Notes: generated by a model from the sequence alone, not told the origin. Shown: positions 7,740 to 17,547, counted from the first letter of the stretch. The stretch is DNA of 20,091 bases from PALSA-612 sp963755155 (GCA_963755155.1 CAVWIV010000014.1:1-20091); one strand, 5' to 3'. Made by a program: numbers and translations.

Positions 7740-7750
7740 GGCGGCAACCG

Positions 7751-10398
7751 GTGCCCGTGGCGGACCTACTCGCCGCGGGCGCCGGTCTGCTCGATTTTGC
7801 GCGCCCGCCGTTGTACGGTCCGCCACGAGAGATGCTCGAAGGGGAGTCGACGCAGGAATCCGTCATCACTGGGACGCCGGACGTCCCGGACTACTTCATC
7901 GAGCGGCCGCGGCTCACGCAATTGCTCGACGAGGCGACGGCGCCGGTGATCATGCTGATCGCGCCTGCCGGGTTCGGGAAGACGACGCTCGCGCGGCAGT
8001 GGCTCGCTCCTCGCCGGCGAGGGTGGTACCGGGGATCGCCGGCTGCCGCCGACGTCGCCGCGCTCTCTGTAGGTCTCGCTCGCTCGGCCAAGCGTGATCG
8101 TGCCTGACGCAGGCCGCCGCATGGGCGAACGCCTGCGAGCAACCGGGACGCCGGAGAAGGATGTCGAGCCGCTCGCGGAGCTGCTGGCCGAGGACCTCGC
8201 CGACTGGCCCGAAGATGCGTGGCTCGCGTTCGACGATTACCAGTTCGCGTGCGAGTCGCCGTTTGCCGAGGAGTTCGTGGAGCGCTTGCTCGCGCTCTGT
8301 CCCTTGAAGCTCTTCATCACGAGCCGCAAGCGCCCGAGCTGGGCCACCTCACGCACGCCTTCTGTACGGCGAGATCTACGAGGTCGGACGCAGCCTCCTG
8401 GCGATGAGCCAGGAAGAAGCCGAAGAGGTGCTCACTGATCACCGCGGCGGCCAGGCGAGCGGCCTCATAGCGTTGGCAGACGGGTGGCCGGCGGTGATCG
8501 GCCTCGCAGCGATGACCGACGAGGTCGAGCTCCCCGATGAGGGTCTCCCGGAAGCGCTCTACGACTACTTCGCCGAGGAGCTCTATCAAGCGGCCGATCC
8601 GGAGCTTCGCTGGTCGCTCAGCCAACTGTCGCTCTCGTCGTCGGTCGCGCCGGCAGTGGCAGAGGCAGTGCTCGGCGGCGACGCCGAGCGCACCCTCGTC
8701 GAAGGTCACCGGCTCGGCTTCCTCGTGCCGTCGGAGCAGGGGGTCTTCGAGATTCATCCTTTGCTGAGGGCCTTTCTGGAGGAGAAGTTCCGCGAGCTCG
8801 CCAGTGACAGGGCGCCGGCGATCGTCGAACTGCTCGTCCGCACCCATCTCGAGCGCGAGGAGTGGGACGACGCGTTCGCCATCGTCGAGCGCTTCTTCGA
8901 CGCCGACTTGCTCGTGCGAGGTCGTCGAGACAGGCGCTGCAACAGGTGCTGGCTCGAGGCGCGGCTGCCGACGCTCGCGCGCTGGGTCGAGTGCGCAGCC
9001 GAGCACGAGGTCGATGCGCCGGTCTTCGATCTCGCGGAAGGCGAGCTCGCGTTCCGGGCAGGCGACCGGACGCGCTCGGAGGCACTCGGACTTCAAGCCG
9101 CCAGGCGCTTCGACGAGCGCCATGCGCTCGTGTCGCGGTCATACGCGCTTGCCGGCGCCAGCGCCCACCGGGCATACGACGATGAACTAGCCCTCGATTA
9201 CTACGACCAAGCTCACGCAACGGCCAGGGCGGAGATCGACGTTCGGCAATCGCTCTGGGGCCGGTTCCTTGCGCACGAGGCTCTCGAACGGGATGCCGAA
9301 TGCGCGCTCGAGACGCTCGAGACGCACTCGACGGATTCTGTTGACGACCGAGTTCGGCTAGGGACCGGACAACTCATGCTCGGCGGGCTCAGCGGTGGCC
9401 TCCGTGATGCACTCGAGAACGCACGCCGTCTCGCTCCGCTCACCGATCGCGTTCGCGATCCGCTTATCCATACGTCCTTTCTCCACGGGTATGGAAACAC
9501 GCTCGTTCTCTCGGGTGAGTACGCCACCGCGCTCAACGTCACCGAGGATGAAGCACGTCTAGCGAGCGACTACAAACTCGACTTCGTCATTCCACATGCG
9601 AGCGCGTGCAAGGCAGCCGCGCTCTGGGGGCTACGTAGGTTTAAGCAAAGCATCCTGTCTCTCGATCACGCCGAGCGCCTCAGTGCAGACGACGGATTCG
9701 TGTTGCTGAACATAGGAGCCACTCGCGCGAAACTCCACTTGAGCCTGGGCTCGCCTGTGAAAGGCGATCGCCGCTCTCGAATAGTCACGACAACGATCGA
9801 GCGCCCGTGGGTATGACGGCCGAGTACAAGGCGTGGTGGTCACTCGCACTCGCCTGCGCAGATAAGCCGACGGAGGCACTTCGGGCCGCCAGCAAAGCTG
9901 AAGAGATGACGGGACGAGTCGAGGTGACGGCGGTCGTGGAATGGACGCGCGCAACGATCGCCTCCATGCACGGGAAACGGAGTGCGCGCGCACTCGTAGG
10001 CCGCGCTTTTCGAGTGTTCGTTGCAGACAGGCAACGTCGACGCCTTTGTTGTCGCATATCGGGCCCACCCACAACACCTTGGGACAGTTTCAACCAGACA
10101 AGACCTGCGAGCGCGACGTCCGCCGCGTCGTGCAGCGCGCAATGGATTCACGACTTGCCCGAAAGGTCGGCCTCTCGGTGCGAGGCCCCGAACTCAAAGT
10201 CGGGCCGCGAGCTCGCTGTCGAACAGAGAACGAGAGATACTGGATCTCGTCGTCCAGGGCGCGACAAACCGCGAGATGGCACAGGCGCTCTTCATCAGCG
10301 AGACCACGGTGAAGGCCCACCTTCGTCACATCTACGAAAAGCTCGGCGTGCGCTCGAGGACCGAGGCTGCGATCAGAATGCTCGAGGACGAGACCTAG
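7751..10398 (+). pseudogene. Large MalT/LAL-type LuxR regulator with ATPase domain, frame broken
   Basis: About 880 aa when frames are joined. The N-terminal STAND-type ATPase has FIERPRLTQLLDEATAPVIM, Walker A APAGFGKTT (about 7962-7988), WYRGSPAAADVAAL, a Walker-B-like DDYQ, and FITSRKRPSW followed by RLLYGEIYEVGR and ADGWPAVIGLA. A helical TPR-like sensor region follows (8800-9950). A C-terminal LuxR domain (LSNREREILDLVVQGATNRE, then TTVKAHLRHIYEKLGVRSRT) stops at 10398. Single-base shifts occur near 8089 and 8354, three compensating ones fall at 8925-8975, and others near 9765, 9785 and 10000-10200. The start is GTG 7751, with ATG 7832 as the alternative. Such proteins bind ATP and an inducer, multimerise and activate transcription. 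As written it is not translatable as one chain. Confidence 0.75.
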
Positions 10399-11874
10399 GC
10401 GACTTCGACGACACGCTCGAGCGAACGCGTCTCGCAGCGCTATCCGAGTAGCGGTCCTGGGTTGCAAAGGTGAAGTCTTCACGTGAGGCCAGTCGGTAGT
10501 CCTCGCCCGCGCCGGCGAGCACAGCCTCGAAGGCGGCAACGACGGTCGTATCGAACTGCGTCTCTACGCCCTGGGCAAGACGCATCCGTGCCACGCGACT
10601 GGGCATCGCGTCGCGGTACGGACGATCCGACGTCATCGCGTTGTATGCGTCGGCCGCCGCGATGATGCGCGAGATCAACGGGATGTCGTCCCCAGCCCAA
10701 TTGTCGGGATAACCCTGGCCGTCCCAGCGCTCGTGATGGTGGCGAACAATCGTGGCGATGTCGTTGAAGTCCTCGACCTCGGCCAGGATGCGTTCGCCGA
10801 TCTCGGAGTGCGTCTCCATCACGCGACGCTCGGCGAGCGTCAAGGCCCCCGGCTTCTCTAGGAGGCCCGCCGGCAGCCCGATCTTCCCGACGTCGTGCAC
10901 GAGACCGCACACGTGTGCGAGTTGCTGGGACTCGTCCGGCAGCCCAAGTCTTTCCGCGATGTCTCGAGCGTAGATCGCGACGGCCGCCGAGTGACCGGCT
11001 GTGTAGCGATCCCTCGCGTCGAGCGTGGTTACGAGTGACCTCACGAACGACAGGTTTGCGCGCTCGAGGCGGACGTTCGCCTGGGCAAGGTCGTCAGTCA
11101 GACGTAGCTGCTCTTGGTATAGACCAAAGAGCCGCTGAGCCGCGAGGGCAGGTGCAAGGAAGAGCGGGAAGCGTGAGAGGGGAGATCTCCTCGTACGCAA
11201 GGACAAGCAACGCCACAAGTGGCGCGTAGAGGAGAACAGAGGCGAACGCGACGGGAGCAAGGTGCTTTACGGCTTCGAGTGGTGTTCTTGCCGCGCAGCC
11301 GCATGCGTGAGGCCGAAGAAGGCCGTCTCGCAGACTTCGGCCGCCACTGCCGCAAGCGCTGTTGCTAGGAGATAGGCAAGCGACCGGTTCGACGTGTCAG
11401 CGAGTGTCGCGGCAGCGACGAAACCCGGCAACTGCACCTGTGATCGAGTGCGAGCAGGTGTAAACAGCCCACTTCATGTAAGGGGCACAGAAGGCACCGA
11501 GGTATGACGACAGCCGCAACGATCATGCCGGCGAGAGGGCCGAAGAGCACAGCCGCAAGGAGGATCGGGATGAGCGAGATCGACGCTTCGGTGTCCTGAC
11601 CGATCGTGACACGTTGACGCTCTGACACAACGGCGGCGCCGGCAAGAACGAGAACTGCCCACGGCTCTCCGACCTCGTAGCCGGCATGGAGGCTTAGTGA
11701 TGCCAGAAGTGCGCAGAGCGCAATCAGGATGCCGAGATAGATGACGACTGGCTCGCGAACGAGTGCCGCACTCTCCGCGTCGGAAGTAGTCACCCAGCGA
11801 CGACCTTGCATACGAGCCCGGACTGCGGTATAACCGCTACTGCCGTTAGTCCCTCGAGAGAGGAGTTGCTTCAT
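10373..11874 (-). CDS. Membrane HD-GYP phosphodiesterase (c-di-GMP), several frameshifts
   Basis: An N-terminal membrane region (VVIYLGILIALCALLASLSL, then WAVLVLAGAAVV and ILLAAVLFGPLAGMIVAAV) precedes a short coiled linker (YQEQLRLTDDLAQANVRLER) and an HD-GYP domain. The domain has HDVGKIG near 10880-10897 and HHHERWDGQGYP near 10706-10730, the metal site and the GYP motif of c-di-GMP hydrolases. Correcting single extra bases near 11504, 11421, 11270 and 11170 joins the parts and adds further membrane helices (YLLATALAAVAAEV and PVAFASVLLYAPLVALLVLA). The start is ATG 11874 with AAGGGA upstream. The 3' end overlaps the convergent MalT-type gene by 26 bp; another frame ending VVEVA at 10395 looks more natural. 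The predicted role is lowering c-di-GMP in response to a membrane signal. Confidence 0.75.
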
Positions 11875-11940
11875 GCGCAAGTCCCTTGCGCGGATCCGGC
11901 TTCCGCTGCCTGGCGGATACGCCGGCTGGTAGCCGAATCC
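11875..11940 (-). promoter_or_regulatory. Two-hairpin leader that masks the HD-GYP ribosome site
   Basis: Read on the minus strand, GGATTCGGCT (11940-11931) pairs with AGCCGGATCC (11901-11892), plus two more pairs outside, to form a 12-bp stem. It encloses a second hairpin (GCCGGCG with CGCC-A-GGC, loop TATC). Directly after it, GCGCAAG-GGA-CTTGCGC (11891-11875) is a perfect 7-bp hairpin that ends at the base before ATG 11874. The only Shine-Dalgarno match, AAGGGA, is in the stem and loop of this hairpin. This is a good layout for translational control, perhaps by a ligand or a protein. Confidence 0.5.
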
Positions 11941-11952
11941 GCTTCATAGCCT

Positions 11953-11966
11953 GTGGTTATCCACAT
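11953..11966. promoter_or_regulatory. Perfect DnaA-box motif inside a palindrome
   Basis: TGTGGTTATCCACA contains TTATCCACA, an exact DnaA-box 9-mer, and is itself an inverted repeat (TGTGG/CCACA around TTAT). A second match to the looser TTWTNCACA form, TTTTCCACA, lies at 12492-12500. Two boxes 540 bp apart, without an AT-rich unwinding region or dnaA/dnaN genes, do not make an origin. Confidence 0.3.
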
Positions 11967-12006
11967 ACGGGTGGCATCCCCTGTTGAGGGAGTTCCACAC
12001 GGTGTG

Positions 12007-12025
12007 AAAAACCCCTAGCGCTAGG
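12007..12025 (-). terminator. Short palindrome plus T5, terminator-like
   Basis: On the minus strand the palindrome CCTAGCGCTAGG (12025-12014) is followed by GG and TTTTT (12011-12007). The stem is short, 4 bp with a GCGC loop. The run of Ts and the position 120 bp after the small LuxR gene suggest it helps end that transcript. Confidence 0.4.
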
Positions 12026-12076
12026 TCTGAGAGCCCACGCCGGGCTTGGACGCAGGTCCGGTGTGGGCTTTCGGAC
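12025..12076 (+). ncRNA. 24-bp RNA hairpin with plus-strand G-U polarity (unexplained)
   Basis: Bases 12025-12048 pair with 12053-12076 without a single mismatch if G-U is allowed, closing a GACG tetraloop. Five pairs are wobbles (12028-12073, 12031-12070, 12039-12062, 12044-12057, 12046-12055). All five are G-U only on the plus strand; on the minus strand they become A-C mismatches. The flanking genes are both on the minus strand. A plus-strand small RNA or a terminator of an unseen plus transcript would fit; no plus-strand promoter is evident. Confidence 0.35.
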
Positions 12077-12090
12077 GTCCTGACACGGCA

Positions 12091-12112
12091 AGAGACGCCG
12101 GGAGGCGCCTCT
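12091..12112 (-). terminator. Hairpin after the small LuxR gene
   Basis: On the minus strand AGAGGCGCC, loop TCCC and GGCGTCTCT form a 9-bp stem including one G-U pair, 32 bp after the LuxR stop, followed by TTG. The wobble is a G-U only on the minus strand, which suits a terminator for that gene. A second small stem, CCCC-GACC-GGGG, lies between it and the stop codon. Confidence 0.45.
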
Positions 12113-12143
12113 GCGATGTCGGAGCGTCCCCCGGTCGGGGCTG

Positions 12144-12473
12144 TTACGAGAGGATCCCACGACGGAAGCCGATAGCGACCGCATGGGCACGGGAACGGGC
12201 CTGGAGCTTCGCGAGGAGGTGCCGGACGTGAGATTTCACCGTTTCCTCCGAGAGGAACAGCACCTTGCCGATCTCGCGGTTGACGAGCCCTTCGGAGATC
12301 AGTCCGAGCACCTGGACCTCACGAGGCGTCGGCTCCTGCTCGAGCTCGCGTAGAGGAGCCGAGAACGGAATGATCTCGGCGCTCTGACCGGCGCGGCGCG
12401 CCGCGGCAGCATCGAACCGCTTGGCATGGTCCGCATACCGGTTCAGGATCTCGTTCCGTTCGACCGGGTCCAC
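12144..12473 (-). CDS. Small LuxR-type DNA-binding regulator
   Basis: The likely product is 109 aa from GTG 12473 (VDPVERNEILNRYADHAKRF). The N-terminal third is a charged helix without a receiver domain. Residues of about 50-105 are a LuxR/GerE domain: EPTPREVQVLGLISEGLVNR, then EIGKVLFLSEETVKSHVRHL and LAKLQARSRAHAVAIGFRRG. No in-frame ATG exists and the frame is open into the upstream ATPase gene only because of that gene's indel, so the GTG is chosen by elimination. It lies 65 bp after the dipeptide importer genes on the same strand and could be their last cistron. A link to control of the importer or of the nearby HD-GYP gene is inference. Confidence 0.7.
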   Translation of the reverse strand: MDPVERNEILNRYADHAKRFDAAAARRAGQSAEIIPFSAPLRELEQEPTPREVQVLGLISEGLVNREIGKVLFLSEETVKSHVRHLLAKLQARSRAHAVAIGFRRGILS

Positions 12474-12517
12474 GAATGGCGTATCGGCCTGTTTTCCACA
12501 GAGCTTTAGGCCAACGG

Positions 12518-12534
12518 TGCCACGTCTAGTGGCA
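12518..12534. promoter_or_regulatory. Inverted repeat between the importer and the small LuxR gene
   Basis: TGCCAC-GTCTA-GTGGCA is a perfect 6-bp inverted repeat with a 5-bp centre, a few bases past the ATPase stop (12539) and 45 bp before the LuxR start. No T-run follows, so an operator, for example an autoregulatory LuxR site, is as likely as a terminator. Confidence 0.35.
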
Positions 12535-12538
12535 GTCG

Positions 12539-13594
<1,056 letters not shown>

Positions 13595-13598
<4 letters not shown>

Positions 13599-14617
13599 CG
13601 AGCTGCGCTCATCCGCTCGGCGAGGCTCGACGCGCCCAGCTCCCGCTTGATCTCCGGCGCGAGATGACACCGGTCGAGGTGCCCGCCCGCGAGTGGGAGC
13701 AGCTCGGGCAGCTCCGTCGGACAGGGGCCGAACGCGTACGGGCAGCGCGGGTGGAAGGGACAGCCGCCGGGCAGCGAGACGAGCGACGGCGGCGTGCCCT
13801 CGATGGCGACGAGCTCGCGGAGGCGCACGTCGATCGTCGGCATCGACCTGAGGAGCCCCCAGGTGTACGGATGCTGCGGCGCCGTGAAGATCTCGCGCGC
13901 GGGCCCGTACTCCATCTCACGGCCGGCGTACATGACGAGCACAGTGTCGGCCGTCTCCGCGATCACGCCGAGGTCGTGCGTGATGAGGATCACGCCCATG
14001 TCGAACTCCTGCTTGATCCGTTCGATGAGCTCGAGGATCTGGGCCTGCACCGTGACGTCGAGCGCGGTCGTCGGCTCGTCGGCGATCAGCACCGCCGGCC
14101 GGTGCACGAGCGCCATCGCGATCATCGCGCGCTGGCGCATGCCGCCGGAAAACTGGTGCGGAAAGTCCCGCGCTCGCTCGTCCGGCTGCGGGATGCCTAC
14201 CGCGCGGAGCAGAGCAACCGCTTGCTTACCCGCCTCGCCCTTCGAGACCTTGGAGTGCGCGAGCACCGCCTCGGCGATCTGGTCGCCTACGCGGTGCATC
14301 GGGTGGAGGCATGCGAAGGGATCCTGGAAGATCATCGCGATGTCCTTGCCGCGGAGGTCGCGCATCTCGTCCTCCGGCAGCGTGAGCACATCGCGCCCGC
14401 CGAACACGGCGTCGCCGCTGATCTGCGCGCGGCTGCGATTGAGCAGGCCCATGACTGCCAGGCTGGAGACGGTCTTCCCGGATCCGGACTCGCCGACGAT
14501 CCCGAGCGTCTCCCCGCGATGGAGCGTGTAGGTCAGATCCGATACGGCCTGGACGTTTCCCTCATGGGTGGGGAACACGACCGACAGGTCGCGTACTTCG
14601 AGGACGACCTCTCTCAC
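13595..14617 (-). CDS. dppD: Dipeptide/oligopeptide ABC transporter ATPase D
   Basis: A 340-aa ATPase. The start is GTG 14617, which overlaps the permease B stop by 4 bp (GTGA); the longer open frame upstream is only a shadow of the permease. Motifs: Walker A GESGSGKT (42-49), Q-loop FQDPFACLHP, signature FSGGMRQR (156-163), Walker B VLIADEP (176-182) and H-loop ITHDLG (H214). The C-terminal domain has a four-Cys pattern (Cx5Cx6Cx17C beginning GGCPFHPRC), which in some actinobacterial DppD proteins is an iron-sulfur site. It forms a heterodimer with the F ATPase below the B/C permeases. Intact. Confidence 0.92.
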
Positions 14618-15579
14618 TCGTACCGGACTCTGGGGTCGATGAAGGCGTAGGCGATGTCGACGACGAGGTTCATCACGACGACGGCGACGGCCCCGAGCAC
14701 CACGACGCCGACGACGGTCGGCAGGTCCTGATTGAACGTCGAGTCGATGGCGAGCCAGCCGAGCCCCTGGATGTTGAAGACCGACTCGGTGATGATCGCT
14801 CCACCGACGAGCAGTGCGATGTCCATGCCGAACATCGTCACGATCGGGGCAAGGCTCGCCCGCAAGGCGTGGTGCGTGATGACCCGCCGCTCGGAGAGCC
14901 CCTTCGCTCGCGCCGTGCGGATGTAGTCCTCCCCGAGCGTCTCGAGCAGCGTGTTGCGTGTCATCCGCGCGTAGATCGCCGCAAACAGCAACGCGAGCAC
15001 GGTCCAGGGCAGGATCATGTGCGAGAAGAATCCGGCCGGATCCTCGGTGATCCCTATATATCCGGTGCCGCCTGTCCACCCCAGCTTGTTCCAGAAGATG
15101 TAGAGGGCCATCAGCCCGAGCCAGAAGACCGGCGCCGAGATGCCGATGAGGACGAACCCCATCGCGGCACGGTCTACAACCGTCCGCCGCCGGATTGCAG
15201 AGAGAACGCCGATCGTCACCCCTAGGACCATCCAGATGATGGCCGCGCCGACAATCAGGAGTAACGTCCGAGGCGCCCGTTCCTTGACCTGCTCGAGAAC
15301 GGGTACCTGTGTGTTGAAGGAGTACCCGAGCCCCGGCCACCCGAACTCGTCGCCGACGGCGAACGTCTTCACGAACTGCCCGTACTGCTCGTACCACGGC
15401 TGATCGAGGCCAAGCCGCTCCCGTATGAGCGCGATCGACTCGGGAGTCGGCGACTTCCCGGCGAAGCGCAGCGCCGGGTCGCCCGCGGGCATGAGGTAGA
15501 AGACCGCGTACGTCATCAAGAGGACGATGAGGACGACGACTGCCGCCCAGAGAACTCTCCTGGCGATGTAGAGAGCCAT
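14614..15579 (-). CDS. dppB: Dipeptide/oligopeptide ABC transporter permease B
   Basis: A 321-aa inner-membrane permease starting ATG 15579. The N-terminal helix (ALYIARRVLWAAVVVLIVLL) is followed by the periplasmic segment with PAGDPALRFAG and RERLGLDQPWYEQYGQF typical of DppB. About five more helices follow, and the EAA loop EDYIRTARAKGLSERRVI (217-234) docks onto an ATPase. It ends DPRVRYE and overlaps ATPase D by 4 bp. It has no Shine-Dalgarno site; TACCTT lies 8 bases before the ATG, so a secondary leaderless start after the hairpin at 15599-15625 is possible. Intact. Confidence 0.92.
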   Translation of the reverse strand: MALYIARRVLWAAVVVLIVLLMTYAVFYLMPAGDPALRFAGKSPTPESIALIRERLGLDQPWYEQYGQFVKTFAVGDEFGWPGLGYSFNTQVPVLEQVKERAPRTLLLIVGAAIIWMVLGVTIGVLSAIRRRTVVDRAAMGFVLIGISAPVFWLGLMALYIFWNKLGWTGGTGYIGITEDPAGFFSHMILPWTVLALLFAAIYARMTRNTLLETLGEDYIRTARAKGLSERRVITHHALRASLAPIVTMFGMDIALLVGGAIITESVFNIQGLGWLAIDSTFNQDLPTVVGVVVLGAVAVVVMNLVVDIAYAFIDPRVRYE

Positions 15580-15598
15580 TGGAGTAGAAGGTAGACGA

Positions 15599-15625
15599 GA
15601 GCGGGGCCCCCGAGGGGCCCCGCTC
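15599..15625 (-). terminator. Strong intra-operon hairpin between binding protein and permease B
   Basis: GAGCGGGGCCCC-CGA-GGGGCCCCGCTC is a perfect 12-bp GC stem with a 3-base loop, 25 bp after the binding-protein stop and 20 bp before the permease start. No U-run follows. Hairpins at this position usually act as partial terminators or 3'-end stabilisers, so that the binding protein is made in excess over the membrane parts. Confidence 0.65.
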
Positions 15626-15649
15626 CGTCGTTCTAGTGAATCGCCTCTT

Positions 15650-17491
15650 TCACGACTTCACTGCGACGTGCGCAAGTGCAGTGAAACCGGCGTTCTGGTC
15701 GAACTTCCACTGCGTGACGTTCGGACTGATGATCGTCACCGTGTTGGCCCACATGTACGGGATCCACGGCACGATGTCCTTGGTCAACACGCGGTCGATG
15801 CCCGCGAAGCAGTTCGTGCGGGCACCGCCGAGCGGAAGCTTCGAGCAGCGGTCGTTCATCTTGTCGATGCTGGGGATGCCCTTCGTGGTCCCCTTGACGC
15901 CGAGTGCCTTCACCTGGCCCGGCTTCATTCCCACGAGCGAGTAGTTCGTGTTACCGCTCGGGATGATGTTGCGGCCGTCGAAGAGCGGGCCGATGAACGT
16001 CGACGCGTCTGCGAAGTCCTTGAACCAACGCGCCCGGTTCGAGATCGGCACGTTCCTCGATGTCGTCTGGATCACCGGGTAGGCGCCGTTGACGCTTCGC
16101 ACCGCGAAGGTGATGCCGAGCTTGGCGGCACCGGCCTGGACGATCGGCAACGTCAGCTTGTCCACGGCCCTGACGTCGGTGACCAGCAGCACGTTCTTGC
16201 ACTCCTTCGCGCTGCAGACGCCACCCGAGGTCGCGTACTTCGACTTCCGCATCTCAGCACGCGCCTTCGCCACGTTTCCGCGGTCGCCGGCCGTCTTGAA
16301 CGGCTTGAAGCCGGCGAGCCTGTTGCCCAGGATCGAGTTCGGGATGATGTGCTCCGCAACGACGCCCGACACCGGGCCACCCCATGCCCTTCGCATGGCC
16401 TCCCGGTCGAGGACCCAGTTCATCGCCTTGCGGACGTGAACGTCGTCGAACGGCGGCTGCGTGAGGTTCATGGTGATGTAGTACACGCCGTCTGCGGAGT
16501 TCGAGTGCAGGTACTTCCGCTTGCTTGCGTTCACGGAGTACTCGCGGAACACCTTCGGCGAGGCGGTTGCGTACGAGTCGTCGTAGTCCCCTCTACCGAT
16601 CTTGTTGTAGATGTCGTCGATGTTGGAGTTGACGATGAACTCGAAGCGATCGGGGTTGTTCTCCCGTGCCTTGCGGCTGTCCGTCCGGGCGTTGTAGCTC
16701 GGGTTGCGGACGAGGTTGAGCCGCGTCTGGCCGTCGTAGCCCGAGATCGGCCTCATCGACCCACAGGAGCTGATGTTCAGGTCGTCAGAGCCTTCGATCA
16801 TGTACGGGCCGGATGCAATGACGTAGCGGCCGTAGGCTCCGGGCTTGCCCTCGAAGCACTTCGCGACCTCTTGCGGCATCGGGAACGCGGCCGGCATGCC
16901 GAGCCGCATCAGGAAGTCGCCGGTGGGCGCGGTGAGGTCGAAGATGACCGTCCTCGCGTTCGGCGTCTTGATGCCCGACATCGACTTCGTCTTCCCTGCG
17001 GCATACGCGTTGTAGCCCTTGATGACCGTGTAGTAGAAGCCGTACTGCGCTCCGTTCTTCGGTCGTGCCAAACGCTCGACCGCGTACCTCACGTCAGCAG
17101 ACGTGATCTGGCGGTTCAAGGGCGGGCCGAAGCGGACGCCATTCTTGATGATGAACGTGTACCGCCTCCCGCCATTCGTCGGCTTGGGCACCTTCGTGGC
17201 GAGGTCGGGCACGATCACTGCGCCGGCGGGGCCGCCGACGTGGTTGTAGCCGATGAGACCTCGGAGCAGCAGGTTCGTGTTGATCGCGAACGCGTTTGCG
17301 AGGTACTCCCCGGTCGGGTCGAAGCTGTTCGTCCAGCCGAAGCTCGACTCCCAGCCAACGCGGTAGGTTCCGCCCTTGGCGACCTGGGCCTCGGGTCCTC
17401 CGGATGCAGAAGACACCAACACGGTCGCCGCTGCCGCGATCGCCAAGACAGCAGCGACGGGCACCGCGATCCTGCGCTTCATTTTTCGCAC
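15650..17491 (-). CDS. Family 5 extracellular solute-binding protein of a peptide ABC importer
   Basis: A 613-aa exported binding protein. The start is GTG 17491 because GGAGGG lies at 17500-17495, four bases upstream; ATG 17482 is in the same frame. A Sec signal (KRRIAVPVAAVLAIAAAATV, then LVSSASG) ends without a lipobox Cys. The mature part is a DppA/OppA-type SBP_bac_5 fold: YRVGWESSFGWTNSFDPTGE, then TFIIKNGVRFGPPLNRQITS, ADVRYAVERLARPKNG, GPYMIEG and PPFDDVHVRKAMNWVLDRE. Six cysteines occur as loose pairs (for example CSAKEC, and DRCSK with TNCFAG), which suggests disulfides outside the cell. It captures peptides or similar solutes for the B/C permeases. Intact. Confidence 0.92.
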   Translation of the reverse strand: MRKMKRRIAVPVAAVLAIAAAATVLVSSASGGPEAQVAKGGTYRVGWESSFGWTNSFDPTGEYLANAFAINTNLLLRGLIGYNHVGGPAGAVIVPDLATKVPKPTNGGRRYTFIIKNGVRFGPPLNRQITSADVRYAVERLARPKNGAQYGFYYTVIKGYNAYAAGKTKSMSGIKTPNARTVIFDLTAPTGDFLMRLGMPAAFPMPQEVAKCFEGKPGAYGRYVIASGPYMIEGSDDLNISSCGSMRPISGYDGQTRLNLVRNPSYNARTDSRKARENNPDRFEFIVNSNIDDIYNKIGRGDYDDSYATASPKVFREYSVNASKRKYLHSNSADGVYYITMNLTQPPFDDVHVRKAMNWVLDREAMRRAWGGPVSGVVAEHIIPNSILGNRLAGFKPFKTAGDRGNVAKARAEMRKSKYATSGGVCSAKECKNVLLVTDVRAVDKLTLPIVQAGAAKLGITFAVRSVNGAYPVIQTTSRNVPISNRARWFKDFADASTFIGPLFDGRNIIPSGNTNYSLVGMKPGQVKALGVKGTTKGIPSIDKMNDRCSKLPLGGARTNCFAGIDRVLTKDIVPWIPYMWANTVTIISPNVTQWKFDQNAGFTALAHVAVKS

Positions 17492-17532
17492 TTGCCCTCC
17501 TTCTTCTTCGCCCACAGACATGCGGGATTTGC

Positions 17533-17547
17533 GTGACAGAGCGTCAC
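17533..17547. promoter_or_regulatory. GTGAC-N5-GTCAC inverted repeat upstream of the binding-protein gene
   Basis: A perfect 5-bp inverted repeat (GTGAC, AGAGC, GTCAC) in the 97-bp gap between permease C and the binding protein, about 42 bp before the GTG start. It resembles GntR- or CRP-type half sites, but the spacing does not fit the CRP consensus. It may regulate an internal promoter. Confidence 0.4.

Noticed and set aside
6204..7826. 540-aa minus-strand open frame opposite the DUF222 and LuxR genes
   Set aside because: No recognisable domain, no ribosome site, and it runs across two genes whose plus-strand products show clear motifs.
11953..12500. Replication origin
   Set aside because: Only two DnaA-box matches 540 bp apart, no AT-rich region and no dnaA, dnaN or rpmH nearby.
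15668..17536. 622-aa plus-strand open frame opposite the binding-protein gene
   Set aside because: Arg/Val/His-rich with no domain; it is the antisense shadow of a well-supported gene in GC-rich DNA.
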